A stretch of 64,000 nt of DNA from JACKNG01 sp050184115 (GTDB lineage: Bacteria; Pseudomonadota; Gammaproteobacteria; Ga0077536): the NCBI GenBank assembly GCA_050184115.1, contig JBFXAQ010000004.1, positions 186,001-250,000 of the forward strand. The letters are read 5' to 3'. How positions within the stretch are numbered: position 1 is the first letter of the stretch; the number at the start of each line of letters is the position of its first letter. The notes under the pieces were generated by a model. That model ran no database searches and was not told the DNA's origin. It saw only the letters and a program-made list of their open reading frames with translations. Below are positions 51,371 through 61,578 of the stretch, in pieces. The translations under genes were made by a program, and so were the position numbers.

Positions 51371-51487
51371 GCGCCCCGCGGCGCCCGCACCGCAGCCGTC
51401 GCAACGCCCCCGGCACGCCGCTGGCCGTAGCGCGGGAGCACCGCCGCGCCGCGCGCAGGACGTCCATGCCCGCCCCGCGGGCCAGGG

Positions 51488-52474
<987 letters not shown>

Positions 52475-52609
52475 GGTGCGGGAGCGGCCATTCTAAGGAC
52501 CCGCGCGCAAATTAGCTCGCCGGCACGGGCCTTCAACGCGGGCAGGCTACGACCGCGTCGCACGCCGGCGGCGGAACCAGCGGCACGGCCCGCGTTGGTC
52601 GCTCGCCGC

Positions 52610-52754
52610 GCGGCACCGGGCCGCACCCGAGCGCTGGTGGCGCAACGGTGGCGTCACCACGGTTGCGCGGCGATCGCGGCGCAATGCGCCTTCCCGATCA
52701 CTGGCACGGCTCTTGCTGATTCCCCGCCGAGCGGCACCGGGCCGCACCTGAGCG
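52610..52754 (+). repeat. 24-bp direct repeats bracketing the fliK promoter
   Basis: The blocks at 52610-52633 and 52731-52754 differ at one base, and each contains the small palindrome GCGGC/GCCGC. They are 121 nt apart, one upstream of the sigma54 promoter and one between promoter and start codon. They could be binding sites or a relic of a small duplication. Confidence 0.65.
52701..52717 (+). promoter_or_regulatory. Sigma54 promoter of fliK
   Basis: CTGGCACGGCTCTTGCT is a full match to TGGCACG-N4-TTGC, with GG at 52703-52704 and GC at 52715-52716 (10 nt between). The fliK ATG at 52770 follows after 53 nt. Confidence 0.92.
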
Positions 52755-52769
52755 AGAGTGGAGAAGACC

Positions 52770-53831
52770 ATGGAATCGATCAACCTGGCCTTGAGCGGGA
52801 CCCTCGACGCGCCCTTGCGAGCGGCAGCGGGCGCGCCCGCGGGCGACGCCGTTCCGGGCGCGGACGCGGCGGAAATCGGCGCGTTCGTCGCCGCGCTGCT
52901 GGCGCAGACGATGGCGCCGCCGGAGACCGCGGTGGCGGCGACAGCGACCACGCCGCAGGCATTCGTTGCGCCCGCGCTCGTGGCCCCGACGACGGCGGGG
53001 CGGCAAGTGCTTGCCGGCTTGCTGCAGCCCGCTGCCGCCGGCTTGCCGCTGCCAGCCGCGCCAACCTCCACCGAACCGGCTCCGCTGGCCGTCCCGACCT
53101 GGCGCGACCTCGCGCTCGGCACGGCCGGCGAGGCGGCGGACGCCGCTGCTGGCGCGATCGACCTCGCCGATGGTGCGACCCCATCCGCGGCACCACGCGG
53201 TGACGCCTTGCCGGGCGCTGCGGCCGACGCCTTGAAGATCCTGGCCGATGGCGATGACGCGCCGGATGCGACCGCCCTCGTGGCCACCGCCGACCCGGCG
53301 CCGGCGGCCACGGACGGCGGCGACCACGACAGCCCGGCCGTGCAGGCCCTGCACCGGATCGGCGACACCGCGCAGGTCGGTTCGACCTACGGCGGCCGCG
53401 CCGCCGCCGCCCTGCCGGTGAACGACCAGGGCCTGTTCTCCGAACGACTCAACCAGCACATCTCGGTCATGGTCGGCCAGCAGGCGCAGCACGCCCGCAT
53501 CGCGGTCAGTCCGCCGGAACTCGGGCCGGTCGAGGTGCGCGTCACGGTGATTGGAGACGAGGCCACGATCCACCTGGCGGCCACGCACGCGGCAACCCGC
53601 GAGGCGCTGGAAGAAGCGCTGCCCCGGTTGCGCGCGGCGTTCGCCGACAGCGGCATCGCGCTCGGCAACGCCGGGGTGTTCGCCGAAATGCCCGAACAGC
53701 GCGGCGACCCGCGCGCGGCGCTCCCGGCCTGGGCCGATACCGATACCGCGCCTGGCACAGCAGCCGCCACCGCGGACGTTGCGCCACCCTTGCGCATGGT
53801 TCGCCTCGGTCTCGTCGACGCCTTCGTCTGA
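52770..53831 (+). CDS. fliK: Hook-length control protein FliK
   Basis: The 353-residue protein is the molecular ruler that ends hook growth by acting on FlhB. It has a long Ala/Pro/Thr-rich disordered N-terminal region, as expected, and the conserved Flg_hook domain at the C-terminus: QHARIAVSPPELGPVEVRVT, then DEATIHLAATHAATREALEE and LPRLRAAFADSGIALGNAGV. ATG 52770 is preferred over GTG 52758 because GGAG lies seven nt upstream of it. Confidence 0.93.
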   Translation: MESINLALSGTLDAPLRAAAGAPAGDAVPGADAAEIGAFVAALLAQTMAPPETAVAATATTPQAFVAPALVAPTTAGRQVLAGLLQPAAAGLPLPAAPTSTEPAPLAVPTWRDLALGTAGEAADAAAGAIDLADGATPSAAPRGDALPGAAADALKILADGDDAPDATALVATADPAPAATDGGDHDSPAVQALHRIGDTAQVGSTYGGRAAAALPVNDQGLFSERLNQHISVMVGQQAQHARIAVSPPELGPVEVRVTVIGDEATIHLAATHAATREALEEALPRLRAAFADSGIALGNAGVFAEMPEQRGDPRAALPAWADTDTAPGTAAATADVAPPLRMVRLGLVDAFV

Positions 53832-54117
53832 GTCTCCCCGGCCCCCCGTCAACGCCAGTCACGGCGGCCAGGGGCGGGGCTCCCCCGGCTGTGTGCGCGT
53901 TCCGCCACCGCACGGCGCGCCCGGCCGCCACCGCCGGGTCCTCATGATGCGACCGTCGGAAACTCGGCGTCGCCCCGCGCGGGCCACGCCGTGACCGTCA
54001 AGATCCCGCCGTGAGCAGTGCCGAGATTATCCGAAGTCACTGATTTAAAGACGCTGCCTTGTCTGGCATGCGCTTTGCACCCTGCTGTTGCGAACCCTAT
54101 CCCGTGGAGTCATCGCG
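53832..54117. other. fliK-fliL intergenic region
   Basis: There is no supported gene in this 286-bp gap. The left part is very GC-rich and includes small stems near 53860-53930 without T-runs. The right part becomes AT-richer (GATTTAAAGACG near 54044) and carries the fliL sigma54 promoter. Confidence 0.5.
54063..54079 (+). promoter_or_regulatory. Sigma54 promoter of fliL operon
   Basis: CTGGCATGCGCTTTGCA has GG at 54065-54066 and GC at 54077-54078, separated by 10 nt. It lies 39 nt before the fliL ATG and would drive fliLMNOPQR-flhB. Confidence 0.88.
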
Positions 54118-54615
54118 ATGGCAGACGACAGCAAGGACGGCGCCGCCCCCGGCGGCAACAAGAAACTCATCATCATCGGCGCCGTGGTGGCGCTGGTCCT
54201 GGTCGGGGGCGCGGTCGGCCTCACGCTGGCGCTCACCGGTGGCGACAAGCCGGCCGCCGAGGAGGCCGCGGCAGCTGAGCCGGAGAAGCCGGTCGAGGCC
54301 GTCTACGTCGACCTCAAGCCCGAGTTCGTCATCAATTTCCGCGATCGCAACGATCGGCCCAAGTTCCTCAAGGCCGAGATGTCGGTCTCGACCCACGAGC
54401 CGGACATCGAGGAAGCGATCACGCGTCACATGCCAGCCATTCGCAACAACCTCGTCCTGTTGCTCAGCCGCCAGATCTACGAAGACCTCGTGCCCAACGA
54501 AGGCAAGGAGGCCTTGCGCCAGCAGGCCCTGGCCGAGGTGCAGTCGGTGCTCGAGGCGCAGATCGGCAAGGCCGGGGTCGACGACCTCTACTTCTCCAAC
54601 TTCGTCATGCACTGA
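54118..54615 (+). CDS. fliL: Flagellar basal body-associated protein FliL
   Basis: The 165-residue inner-membrane protein lies at the stator and has one N-terminal span (LIIIGAVVALVLVGGAVGLT), an Ala/Glu linker, and the periplasmic FliL domain (VYVDLKPEFVINFRDRNDRP, LKAEMSVSTHEPDIEEAITR, RNNLVLLLSRQIYEDLVPNE), ending VDDLYFSNFVMH. ATG 54118 follows GGAG; the in-frame ATG at 54088 is too near the promoter start. Confidence 0.95.
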   Translation: MADDSKDGAAPGGNKKLIIIGAVVALVLVGGAVGLTLALTGGDKPAAEEAAAAEPEKPVEAVYVDLKPEFVINFRDRNDRPKFLKAEMSVSTHEPDIEEAITRHMPAIRNNLVLLLSRQIYEDLVPNEGKEALRQQALAEVQSVLEAQIGKAGVDDLYFSNFVMH

Positions 54616-54648
54616 GCCGGGCGCAGCGCCCACGGGATCGCAACGACC

Positions 54649-55665
54649 ATGTCCAATACCGACCTCCTGTCACAAGACGAAATCGACGCCCTGCTGTCCG
54701 GGGTCGACAGCGGTGACATCGAAACCGAGATGGACGATGGCGCCGCCGACGGCGCGACGCGCAACTACGACTTCACCAGCCAGGATCGCATCGTGCGTGG
54801 GCGCATGCCCACGCTCGAGATGATCAACGAGCGCCTCGCGCGCAACCTGCGCCAGGGCCTGTTCAACATGCTGCGCCGCTCGCCGGTGATCTCGGTCGAG
54901 GGTGTGCAGATGACCAAGTTCGGCGAGTACGTGCACACCCTGCTGATGCCGTCGAACCTCAACATCTTCCAGATGCGTCCGCTCAAGGGCTCGGCGCTGA
55001 TCGTGTGCAACCCGAAGCTGGTGTTCTCGCTGGTCGACTGCTTCTTCGGCGGCGAGGGCAAGTTCTACAACAAGATCGAAGGTCGCGACTTCACCATCAC
55101 CGAGATGCGCATCGTGCGGCGCTTCCTCGATCTCATCTTCGAAGGGCTGACCGAGGCCTGGGAACCAGTCCTGCCGGTCGAGTTCTCCTACGTCAATTCC
55201 GAGGTCAATCCGCAGTTCGCCAACATCGTCACGCCGAGCGAGGTGGTGGTGGTGTCGACCTTCCACATCGATCTCGAGGCCGGCTCCGGCTACATGCACG
55301 TGACGCTGCCCTACGCCATGATCGAGCCCATCCGCGAACTGCTCGACGCCGGCGTGCAGAGCGACGTCACCGAGAAGGACGAGCGCTGGGCGCACATCCT
55401 GCGCGACGAGATCAAGACCGCCAAGGTCACCCTCGACGCAACCCTGACCCAGACCGAGATCACCTTGCGCGACATCGCCGATCTCAGGGCCGGCACCGTC
55501 TTCCCGATCGAGCTGCCGCAGACCGTGGTCGCGCGCGTCGACGGTGTACCGGTCTTCCGCGGCATCTACGGGGCCTCGCGCGGCCGCGCGGCGCTCAAGG
55601 TCGTCGAGACCTTCCGCCACAACGAACTCTCCCCCCCGACCATCTCCCTTGGAGTGAAGAAATGA
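54649..55665 (+). CDS. fliM: Flagellar switch protein FliM
   Basis: The 338-residue C-ring protein has at its N-terminus the CheY-P binding peptide LLSQDEIDALLSGV. The middle domain has MPTLEMINERLARNLRQGLF, NIFQMRPLKGSALIVCNPKL and VFSLVDCFFGGEGKF, and the C-terminal SpoA domain is present (LRDIADLRAGTVFPIELPQT). It is full length and overlaps fliN by 4 nt. Confidence 0.98.
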   Translation: MSNTDLLSQDEIDALLSGVDSGDIETEMDDGAADGATRNYDFTSQDRIVRGRMPTLEMINERLARNLRQGLFNMLRRSPVISVEGVQMTKFGEYVHTLLMPSNLNIFQMRPLKGSALIVCNPKLVFSLVDCFFGGEGKFYNKIEGRDFTITEMRIVRRFLDLIFEGLTEAWEPVLPVEFSYVNSEVNPQFANIVTPSEVVVVSTFHIDLEAGSGYMHVTLPYAMIEPIRELLDAGVQSDVTEKDERWAHILRDEIKTAKVTLDATLTQTEITLRDIADLRAGTVFPIELPQTVVARVDGVPVFRGIYGASRGRAALKVVETFRHNELSPPTISLGVKK

Positions 55666-56078
55666 GCGACAACGACAGCGTGGCCGAGGACGACTGGGCC
55701 GCGGCGATGGCCGAACAGGCCGCGGCGACGGGCGGCGGCGCCGACGTCGACGACCTCATCGATGGCGTGGCGCCGGCGGCGATGCAGAACCTCACGGCCG
55801 ACGGCGCGCGCGGCGAGCCGTCGACGCTCGAGAACATCCTCGACATCCCGGTGACGCTGGCGGTCGAGATCGGTTCGACCAAGGTCAGCATCCGCAACCT
55901 GCTGCAGTTCAACCAGGGCTCGGTGGTCGAACTCGACCGCCTGGCGGGCGAGCCGCTCGACGTGCTCGTCAACGGCACCCTGATCGCCCACGGCGAGGTG
56001 GTGGTGGTGAACGAGAAGTTCGGCATCCGCCTGACCGACGTCGTCAGCGCCCACGAGCGCGTGCGCAAGCTCGGTTGA
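55662..56078 (+). CDS. fliN: Flagellar switch protein FliN
   Basis: The 138-residue C-ring protein has an acidic N-terminal extension and then the SpoA domain: NILDIPVTLAVEIGSTKVSI, LLQFNQGSVVELDRLAGEPL, DVLVNGTLIAHGEVVVVNEK and FGIRLTDVVSAHERVRKLG. It starts at ATG 55662 within the fliM stop, after GGAG. Confidence 0.98.
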   Translation: MSDNDSVAEDDWAAAMAEQAAATGGGADVDDLIDGVAPAAMQNLTADGARGEPSTLENILDIPVTLAVEIGSTKVSIRNLLQFNQGSVVELDRLAGEPLDVLVNGTLIAHGEVVVVNEKFGIRLTDVVSAHERVRKLG

Positions 56079-56083
56079 AGACG

Positions 56084-56464
56084 ATGTCCCGCGCGCGCCG
56101 CCTGCCGTCCTGCTGCCTCGCGGCGTTTGCCGCGCCGGCGGCGGCCGCCGATGGGCTTGCCGCCGGCCAGGCGCTGCAGGTCTTCGCCGGCCTCGCCGTG
56201 GTGCTCGCGCTGATCGCCGCGGCGAGCTGGGGCGCACGGCGGCTGCAGGGCTTGAGACCACAGGGGCGCGGCCGCATCCGCATCCTCGAAGGCCTCTCGC
56301 TCGGCGCGCGCGAGAAGCTGCTGCTGGTCGAAGTCGACGAGCGACGCGTGCTGATCGGCATCTGCCCGGGGCGCATGCAAGCCCTGGCCAGTTTCGATGG
56401 CGCCGCGCCGGCGCCCGCCTTCGACACCGTGCTCGGCACGGCGTGCGAGGAGGCCGGGGCATGA
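56084..56464 (+). CDS. fliO: Flagellar export apparatus protein FliO
   Basis: The 126-residue assembly factor for FliP has a signal-like N-terminus (SCCLAAFAAPAAAADGLA), one membrane span (~30-52) and the short cytoplasmic FliO domain (GRIRILEGLSLGAREKLLLV then DERRVLIGICPG). The start at ATG 56084 is preferred over TTG 56075. It overlaps fliP by 4 nt (ATGA). Confidence 0.92.
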   Translation: MSRARRLPSCCLAAFAAPAAAADGLAAGQALQVFAGLAVVLALIAAASWGARRLQGLRPQGRGRIRILEGLSLGAREKLLLVEVDERRVLIGICPGRMQALASFDGAAPAPAFDTVLGTACEEAGA

Positions 56465-57201
56465 GCCGGCGCGCGCTGGTCTTCGTCGGCGGGCTGCTGC
56501 TGGCAGGGCCGGCGGCGGCGCTCGGCGGCTTCGATGCCTTCTCCGTCACCACCAATGGCGATGGCACGCAGACCTACACGCTGACCCTGCAGGTCCTGCT
56601 GTTGATGACGGCACTGACCCTGCTGCCGGCCATCCTGCTCGCCATGACCTCGTTCACCCGCATCATCATCGTGCTCGCCATCCTGCGCCAGGCACTCGGC
56701 ACGGCACAGACGCCCTCGAACCAGATCCTGGTCGGGCTGGCGCTGTTCATGACCCTGTTCATCATGAGCCCGGTGCTCGACAGCGTGTACCGCGATGCCG
56801 TCGCGCCCTACCTCGACGAGCAGATCGAAGCGCCCGAAGCCTTCAGCCGGGCCGCCGGCCCGCTGCGTGGATTCATGATCGAGCAGACCCGTGAGTCCGA
56901 CATCGTGCTGTTCACCGAACTCGCCGGCCGCGCCACCCCCGACCAGGCCACCGACGTGCCGTTCGCGGTGCTGGCACCGTCGTTCATCACCAGCGAACTC
57001 AAGACCGCCTTCCAGATCGGCTTCCTCATCTTCCTGCCGTTTCTCATCATCGACCTCGTCGTCGCCAGCGTGCTGATGTCGATGGGCATGATGATGCTGT
57101 CGCCGCTGATCATCTCGCTGCCGTTCAAGATCATGCTGTTCGTGCTGGTCGACGGCTGGGCCCTGATCGTCGGCACGCTGGCCGCCAGTTTCTACGCGTG
57201 A
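56461..57201 (+). CDS. fliP: Flagellar export gate protein FliP
   Basis: The 246-residue protein has a signal peptide (LVFVGGLLLAGPAAALGGFD), the first spans and the conserved MTSFTRIIIVLAILRQALGT, QTPSNQILVGLALFMTLFIM, LAPSFITSELKTAFQIGFLI, FLPFLIIDLVVASVLMSMGM and SPLIISLPFKIMLFVLVDGW segments. It forms the core of the export gate with FliQ and FliR. Confidence 0.98.
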   Translation: MSRRALVFVGGLLLAGPAAALGGFDAFSVTTNGDGTQTYTLTLQVLLLMTALTLLPAILLAMTSFTRIIIVLAILRQALGTAQTPSNQILVGLALFMTLFIMSPVLDSVYRDAVAPYLDEQIEAPEAFSRAAGPLRGFMIEQTRESDIVLFTELAGRATPDQATDVPFAVLAPSFITSELKTAFQIGFLIFLPFLIIDLVVASVLMSMGMMMLSPLIISLPFKIMLFVLVDGWALIVGTLAASFYA

Positions 57202-57208
57202 GAGCGGG

Positions 57209-57478
57209 ATGACCCCCGAAACCGTCCTCACCATCGGCGACAAGGCGCTCGAGCTGACCATCCTGCTGATGGGCGTGCTACTCCTGCCTGCACTCGCCGT
57301 CGGTCTGCTGGTCTCGTTGTTCCAGGCCGCGACCCAGATCAACGAGATGACCTTGTCATTCATTCCCAAGCTGCTCGTCACGGTCGCCGTGCTGATCGTC
57401 GGCGGGCCGTGGATCCTGGGCCAGATCACCGACTACACGGTACGGCTCTACCAGGCCATTCCCGGCCTCATCGGCTGA
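57209..57478 (+). CDS. fliQ: Flagellar export gate protein FliQ
   Basis: The 89-residue protein has two spans. It contains LLLPALAVGLLVSLFQAATQ, the family core INEMTLSFIPKLLVTVAVLI, and ends with YTVRLYQAIPGLIG. It lies 7 nt after fliP, and its stop overlaps the fliR ATG (TGATG). Confidence 0.98.
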   Translation: MTPETVLTIGDKALELTILLMGVLLLPALAVGLLVSLFQAATQINEMTLSFIPKLLVTVAVLIVGGPWILGQITDYTVRLYQAIPGLIG

Positions 57479-58251
57479 TGCATTTCACCGAAGCCCAGCT
57501 GTTGCACGGGATGACGGCCTGGTTGTGGCCGTTCCTGCGCGTCGCCGGCTTCGTCATGGCAGCGCCGGTGATCGGCACGCGTGCCGTGCCGACGCGCATC
57601 CGCGTCGTGCTGGCCGTGCTCCTGACCACGGTGCTCGCGCCGCTCGCCGTCACGCCGGCCACCGACCCGCTGAGCGCGCAGGGCCTGCTCATCGCCGCCC
57701 AGCAGGTCGTGGTCGGCGCGACCATGGGGCTGGTGCTGCGCCTGACCTTCTTCGTGTTCGAGTTCGCCGGCCAGCTCGTCAGCCAGCAGACCGGCCTCGG
57801 CTTCGCCTCGCTGGTCGACCCGACCAGCGGTGCGCAGGTGCCGGTGCTGGCGCACTTCTACATCGTGCTGGCGACGCTGCTGTTCTTCACCATCGATGCG
57901 CACCTGGTGCTGGTCCAGCTGCTCGCCGATTCCTTCCGCCTGCTGCCCGTCGGTACCAGCGGGATCACGGCCGCCGGGGCCGAGGTCGTCGTCGGCTGGA
58001 CCGGCCAGCTCATCGCCGATGGTCTCCTGCTCGGCCTGCCCGTCATCGTCGCCCTGCTCGCGATCAACTTCGCCCTCGGCGTGATGGCGCGGGCGGCGCC
58101 GCAGCTCAACATCTTCGCCGTCGGCTTTCCGCTCATGATCCTGTTCGGCATGGTGCTGGTGGTCCTCACCCTGGAGGGCTTCGACGCCGCCGCCGCGGGT
58201 TTGTTCGACAGCGGTTTCGACGCCGCCCATGCCGTGCTCGAGGCGCACTGA
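57478..58251 (+). CDS. fliR: Flagellar export gate protein FliR
   Basis: The 257-residue polytopic gate subunit has the segments RVAGFVMAAPVIGTRAVPTR, FAGQLVSQQTGLGFASLVDP, FYIVLATLLFFTIDAHLVLV and NFALGVMARAAPQLNIFAVG, then FPLMILFGMVLVVL, as in the family. It starts at ATG 57478, overlapping the fliQ stop by 1 nt. Confidence 0.97.
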   Translation: MHFTEAQLLHGMTAWLWPFLRVAGFVMAAPVIGTRAVPTRIRVVLAVLLTTVLAPLAVTPATDPLSAQGLLIAAQQVVVGATMGLVLRLTFFVFEFAGQLVSQQTGLGFASLVDPTSGAQVPVLAHFYIVLATLLFFTIDAHLVLVQLLADSFRLLPVGTSGITAAGAEVVVGWTGQLIADGLLLGLPVIVALLAINFALGVMARAAPQLNIFAVGFPLMILFGMVLVVLTLEGFDAAAAGLFDSGFDAAHAVLEAH

Positions 58252-58253
58252 CC

Positions 58254-59372
58254 ATGGCCGAGCAGGACGACGCCCAGGAACGCACCGAACAACCCAGCGC
58301 CAAGCGTCTGCACGACGCGCGCGAGAAGGGGCAGATCGCGCGTTCGCGCGAGCTCACCACCATGTTCGTGCTGCTCGGCGGCGCCGCCACGCTCTACCTC
58401 AGCGGCGGTCATCTGGGCGAGGGCATGGCACGGGTCATGCGTGGCAGCTTCACCTTCGGTCGCGCCGACCTCTACGATCCGCGACTGCTCGGTACGCGCT
58501 TCGTCGGCGTCGTTCTCGACGCCCTGGCGGCGCTGGCGCCGGTGCTGTTCATGGCCGTGGTCGTGGCACTGCTGGCGCCGCTCGCGCTGGGCGGCTGGAA
58601 CTTCAGTGCCGAGGCCCTGCAACCGAAGTTCGAGCGTCTCGACCCGCTCAAGGGCATCAAGCGCGTGTTCGGTGTGCGCGGGCTGGTCGAGATGTTGAAG
58701 GCGCTGGCCAAGTTCGTGCTGGTGCTGGCCTTCGCGGTGGTCGCGCTGAAAGGCGAGCAGGGCGCCATCCTGGCGCTCGGCCACGGCAGCACCGTCGGCG
58801 GGCTCGAGCAGGGCACCGCGATCCTGTTCCACGTCTTTGTCGTCGTCAGCCTGGCGAGCATCGTCATCGCGCTGGTCGACGTGCCCTTCCAGCTGTGGGA
58901 ACACAGCAAGCAGTTGCGCATGTCGCGCCAGGATCTCAAGGAGGAGATGAAGGAAACCGACGGTTCGCCCGAGCTCAAGGGCCGCATCCGCAACATGCAG
59001 CACGAGCTCGCGCGGCGCCGCATGATGGAGGAGGTGCCGAAGGCCGACGTCGTCGTCACCAACCCCGAGCACTACGCCGTGGCGCTCAAGTTCGATCCGG
59101 CGAAGATGCGCGCGCCGGTGGTGGTGGCCAAGGGCGTCGAGGAAGTGGCGGCGAACATCCGCAAGGTCGCCGCGGCCCATGGCGTGACCATCCTCAGCAC
59201 GCCGCCGCTCGCGCGTGCGCTCTACCACACGACCAGGCTCAAGCAGGAGATCCCGGCCGGTCTCTACCTGGCCGTGGCGCGCGTGCTGGCCTACGTGTTC
59301 CAGGTCCGTGACGGCATCGCCGGGGCGAGCCTGCCGAACGACCTCCCGATCCCCGACGAACTGAGTTACTGA
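58254..59372 (+). CDS. flhB: Flagellar export switch protein FlhB
   Basis: The 372-residue protein has the N-terminal RTEQPSAKRLHDAREKGQIA with RSRELTTM, four membrane spans, and a cytoplasmic domain that autocleaves to switch substrates after the hook is complete. The cleavage motif reads VVTNPEHYAVALKFDP: NPEH in place of the common NPTH, with the essential Asn-Pro kept. The C-terminal part is KGVEEVAANIRKVAAAHGVT. It starts 2 nt after fliR. Confidence 0.96.
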   Translation: MAEQDDAQERTEQPSAKRLHDAREKGQIARSRELTTMFVLLGGAATLYLSGGHLGEGMARVMRGSFTFGRADLYDPRLLGTRFVGVVLDALAALAPVLFMAVVVALLAPLALGGWNFSAEALQPKFERLDPLKGIKRVFGVRGLVEMLKALAKFVLVLAFAVVALKGEQGAILALGHGSTVGGLEQGTAILFHVFVVVSLASIVIALVDVPFQLWEHSKQLRMSRQDLKEEMKETDGSPELKGRIRNMQHELARRRMMEEVPKADVVVTNPEHYAVALKFDPAKMRAPVVVAKGVEEVAANIRKVAAAHGVTILSTPPLARALYHTTRLKQEIPAGLYLAVARVLAYVFQVRDGIAGASLPNDLPIPDELSY

Positions 59373-59382
59373 GGTCCACGAC

Positions 59383-61494
59383 ATGGCGACCCTGGCAGGA
59401 CAGAACAGCGGGCTGGACATCAGCGGCAACCTGCAACGGCTCGGCATCGGCGTGCCGCTGCTGCTGCTGGCGATGCTCGCGATGATGGTCATCCCGCTGC
59501 CGCCGTTCCTGCTCGACATCCTGTTCACGTTCAACATCTCGCTCGCCCTGATCGTGCTGATGGCGGGCATCTACGCGCGCCGCCCGCTCGACTTCGCGGT
59601 CTTTCCGACCCTGCTGCTGGTCACCACGCTGCTCAGGCTGACTCTCAACGTCGCCTCGACCCGCGTGGTGCTGCTCAACGGTCACAGCGGACCGGGCGCG
59701 GCCGGGCACGTCATCGAGGCCTTCGGTGACTTCGTCGTCGGCGGCAACTACGCGGTCGGCCTGGTGGTGTTCGCCATCCTGGTCATCATCAACTTCGTCG
59801 TCGTCACCAAGGGCGCCGGGCGCATCTCGGAAGTCAGCGCGCGCTTCACCCTCGACGCCATGCCTGGCAAGCAGATGGCGATCGACGCCGATCTCAACGC
59901 CGGCATCATCACCCAGGACGAGGCGAAGGTGCGCCGGCGCGAGGTCGCGGGCGAAGCCGACTTCTACGGCGCCATGGACGGTGCGAGCAAGTTCGTCCGC
60001 GGCGACGCCATCGCCGGCATCATGATCCTGTTCATCAACATCCTCGGCGGGCTGGTCATCGGCACCGCCCAGCACGACATGGCGCTGGCCGAGGCCATGC
60101 GCGTGTTCACCCTGCTGACCATCGGCGACGGCCTGGTCGCACAGATCCCTTCGCTGCTGCTCGCCACTGCCTCGGCCCTGATGGTCACGCGTACCTCGAC
60201 CGAGCACGACGTCGGCGAACAGGTCATGGAACAGCTGTTCGACAACCCGCGCACGCTCGCCGTGACCGGCGCCGTGCTGCTGATCATGGGCGTGATCCCG
60301 GGCATGCCCAACGTCGCCTTCCTGAGCATGGCGGCGGCGGCACTCGGCGCCGCCTGGTGGCGCCACGAGCAAGCCAAGCAGCGGGAGGCGGCCGCGGCGG
60401 TCGCGCCACCGCCGCCACCACCGCCGCAGGAGATCGCCGAGCTGTCGTGGGACGACGTCCAGCCGACCGATGCCATCGGCCTCGAAGTCGGCTACCGCCT
60501 GATCCCGCTGGTCGACCGCAGCCAGAACGGCCAGTTGCTCGGGCGCCTGCGCGGCGTGCGCAAGAAGCTCTCGCAGGAACTCGGCTTCCTGGTGCCGGCC
60601 GTGCACATCCGCGACAACCTCGACCTCGAACCGAACAGTTACCAGATCACCCTGCACGGCGCGGTGGTCGGGCGCTCCGAGATCCAGCCCGATCGCGAAC
60701 TCGCCATCAATCCGGGCCAGGTCTACGGCCAGCTCAAGGGCGCGGTCACGCGTGACCCGGTCTTCGACCTCGAGGCGGTGTGGATCGGCGAGGACCAGCG
60801 CGAGCAGGCGCAATCGCTCGGTTACACCGTGGTCGACGCCAGCACCGTCATCGCCACCCATCTCTCGCAGGTCGTACAGGACCACGCCCACGCGCTGCTC
60901 GGCCACGAGGAGACCCAGAAGCTGCTCGACGGGTTGAAGAAGACCAACCCGCGCCTGGTCGAGGACCTCGTGCCCAAGGTGCTGCCGCTGGCGGTGGTGG
61001 TGAAGGTGTTGCAGAACCTGCTCGCCGAACAGATCCCGGTGCGCGACATCCGCAGCGTGCTCGAGGTCATCGCCGAGCACGCCGCGCGCACCCAGGACGC
61101 GGCCACGCTGACCGCCTTCGCCCGCGTCGCGCTCGGCCGTCTCATCGTCCAGCAGATCAACGGCCCGCAGGGCGAACTGCCGGTGATCACCCTTGACCTG
61201 TCGCTGGAACGGATATTGCAACAGTCCCTGGAAACGATGAGCAACAACGCCATGGCCCTCGAACCCAATCTCGCCAACCGCCTGCTCACCTCGCTCGGCG
61301 AAGTGCACCGGCAGCGCGAGGCGGCCAACCAGCCCAGCGTGCTGCTGGTGGCGGACAACCTGCGGGATTTCCTCGCGCGTTTCCTCCGTCCCTCGGTCAA
61401 GGGACTGCACGTGCTGGGGTTCAACGAGGTGCCCAACGATGCCCAGATCCGCATCGTGGCGACGGTCGGCGACCCGGCCTTGCGGGCGCAGTGA
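59383..61494 (+). CDS. flhA: Flagellar export apparatus protein FlhA
   Basis: The 703-residue protein has eight spans and a large cytoplasmic domain, and forms the nonameric export gate ring. It has LFTFNISLALIVLMAGIYAR, FPTLLLVTTLLRLTLNVAST, the FHIPEP-like loop (VTKGAGRISEVSARFTLDAM and PGKQMAIDADLNAG), DFYGAMDGASKFVRGDAIAG, then the C-terminal domain with VLQNLLAEQIPVRDIRSVLE. Its Pro-rich linker (eight prolines near residue 348) is slightly longer than usual. It lies 10 nt after flhB. Confidence 0.98.
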   Translation: MATLAGQNSGLDISGNLQRLGIGVPLLLLAMLAMMVIPLPPFLLDILFTFNISLALIVLMAGIYARRPLDFAVFPTLLLVTTLLRLTLNVASTRVVLLNGHSGPGAAGHVIEAFGDFVVGGNYAVGLVVFAILVIINFVVVTKGAGRISEVSARFTLDAMPGKQMAIDADLNAGIITQDEAKVRRREVAGEADFYGAMDGASKFVRGDAIAGIMILFINILGGLVIGTAQHDMALAEAMRVFTLLTIGDGLVAQIPSLLLATASALMVTRTSTEHDVGEQVMEQLFDNPRTLAVTGAVLLIMGVIPGMPNVAFLSMAAAALGAAWWRHEQAKQREAAAAVAPPPPPPPQEIAELSWDDVQPTDAIGLEVGYRLIPLVDRSQNGQLLGRLRGVRKKLSQELGFLVPAVHIRDNLDLEPNSYQITLHGAVVGRSEIQPDRELAINPGQVYGQLKGAVTRDPVFDLEAVWIGEDQREQAQSLGYTVVDASTVIATHLSQVVQDHAHALLGHEETQKLLDGLKKTNPRLVEDLVPKVLPLAVVVKVLQNLLAEQIPVRDIRSVLEVIAEHAARTQDAATLTAFARVALGRLIVQQINGPQGELPVITLDLSLERILQQSLETMSNNAMALEPNLANRLLTSLGEVHRQREAANQPSVLLVADNLRDFLARFLRPSVKGLHVLGFNEVPNDAQIRIVATVGDPALRAQ

Positions 61495-61578
61495 AGGACG
61501 TCGGTGTCAGAGACCCGGCGTCAAGAAGCGGAACAGGGGTAGAACCATGACGGATCCCCGCACCACAGGAGCGGCACG

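Noticed and set aside
53995..54062. Sigma28 promoter at TTTAAAGACG before fliL
   Set aside because: The expected GCCGATAA-like element 11 nt further on is absent (GGCATGCG instead, part of the sigma54 site).
59239..61410. Minus-strand open frame of about 720 codons opposite flhA
   Set aside because: It is antisense to a complete flhA, and its low-complexity His/Gln/Arg/Asp content is typical of shadow frames.
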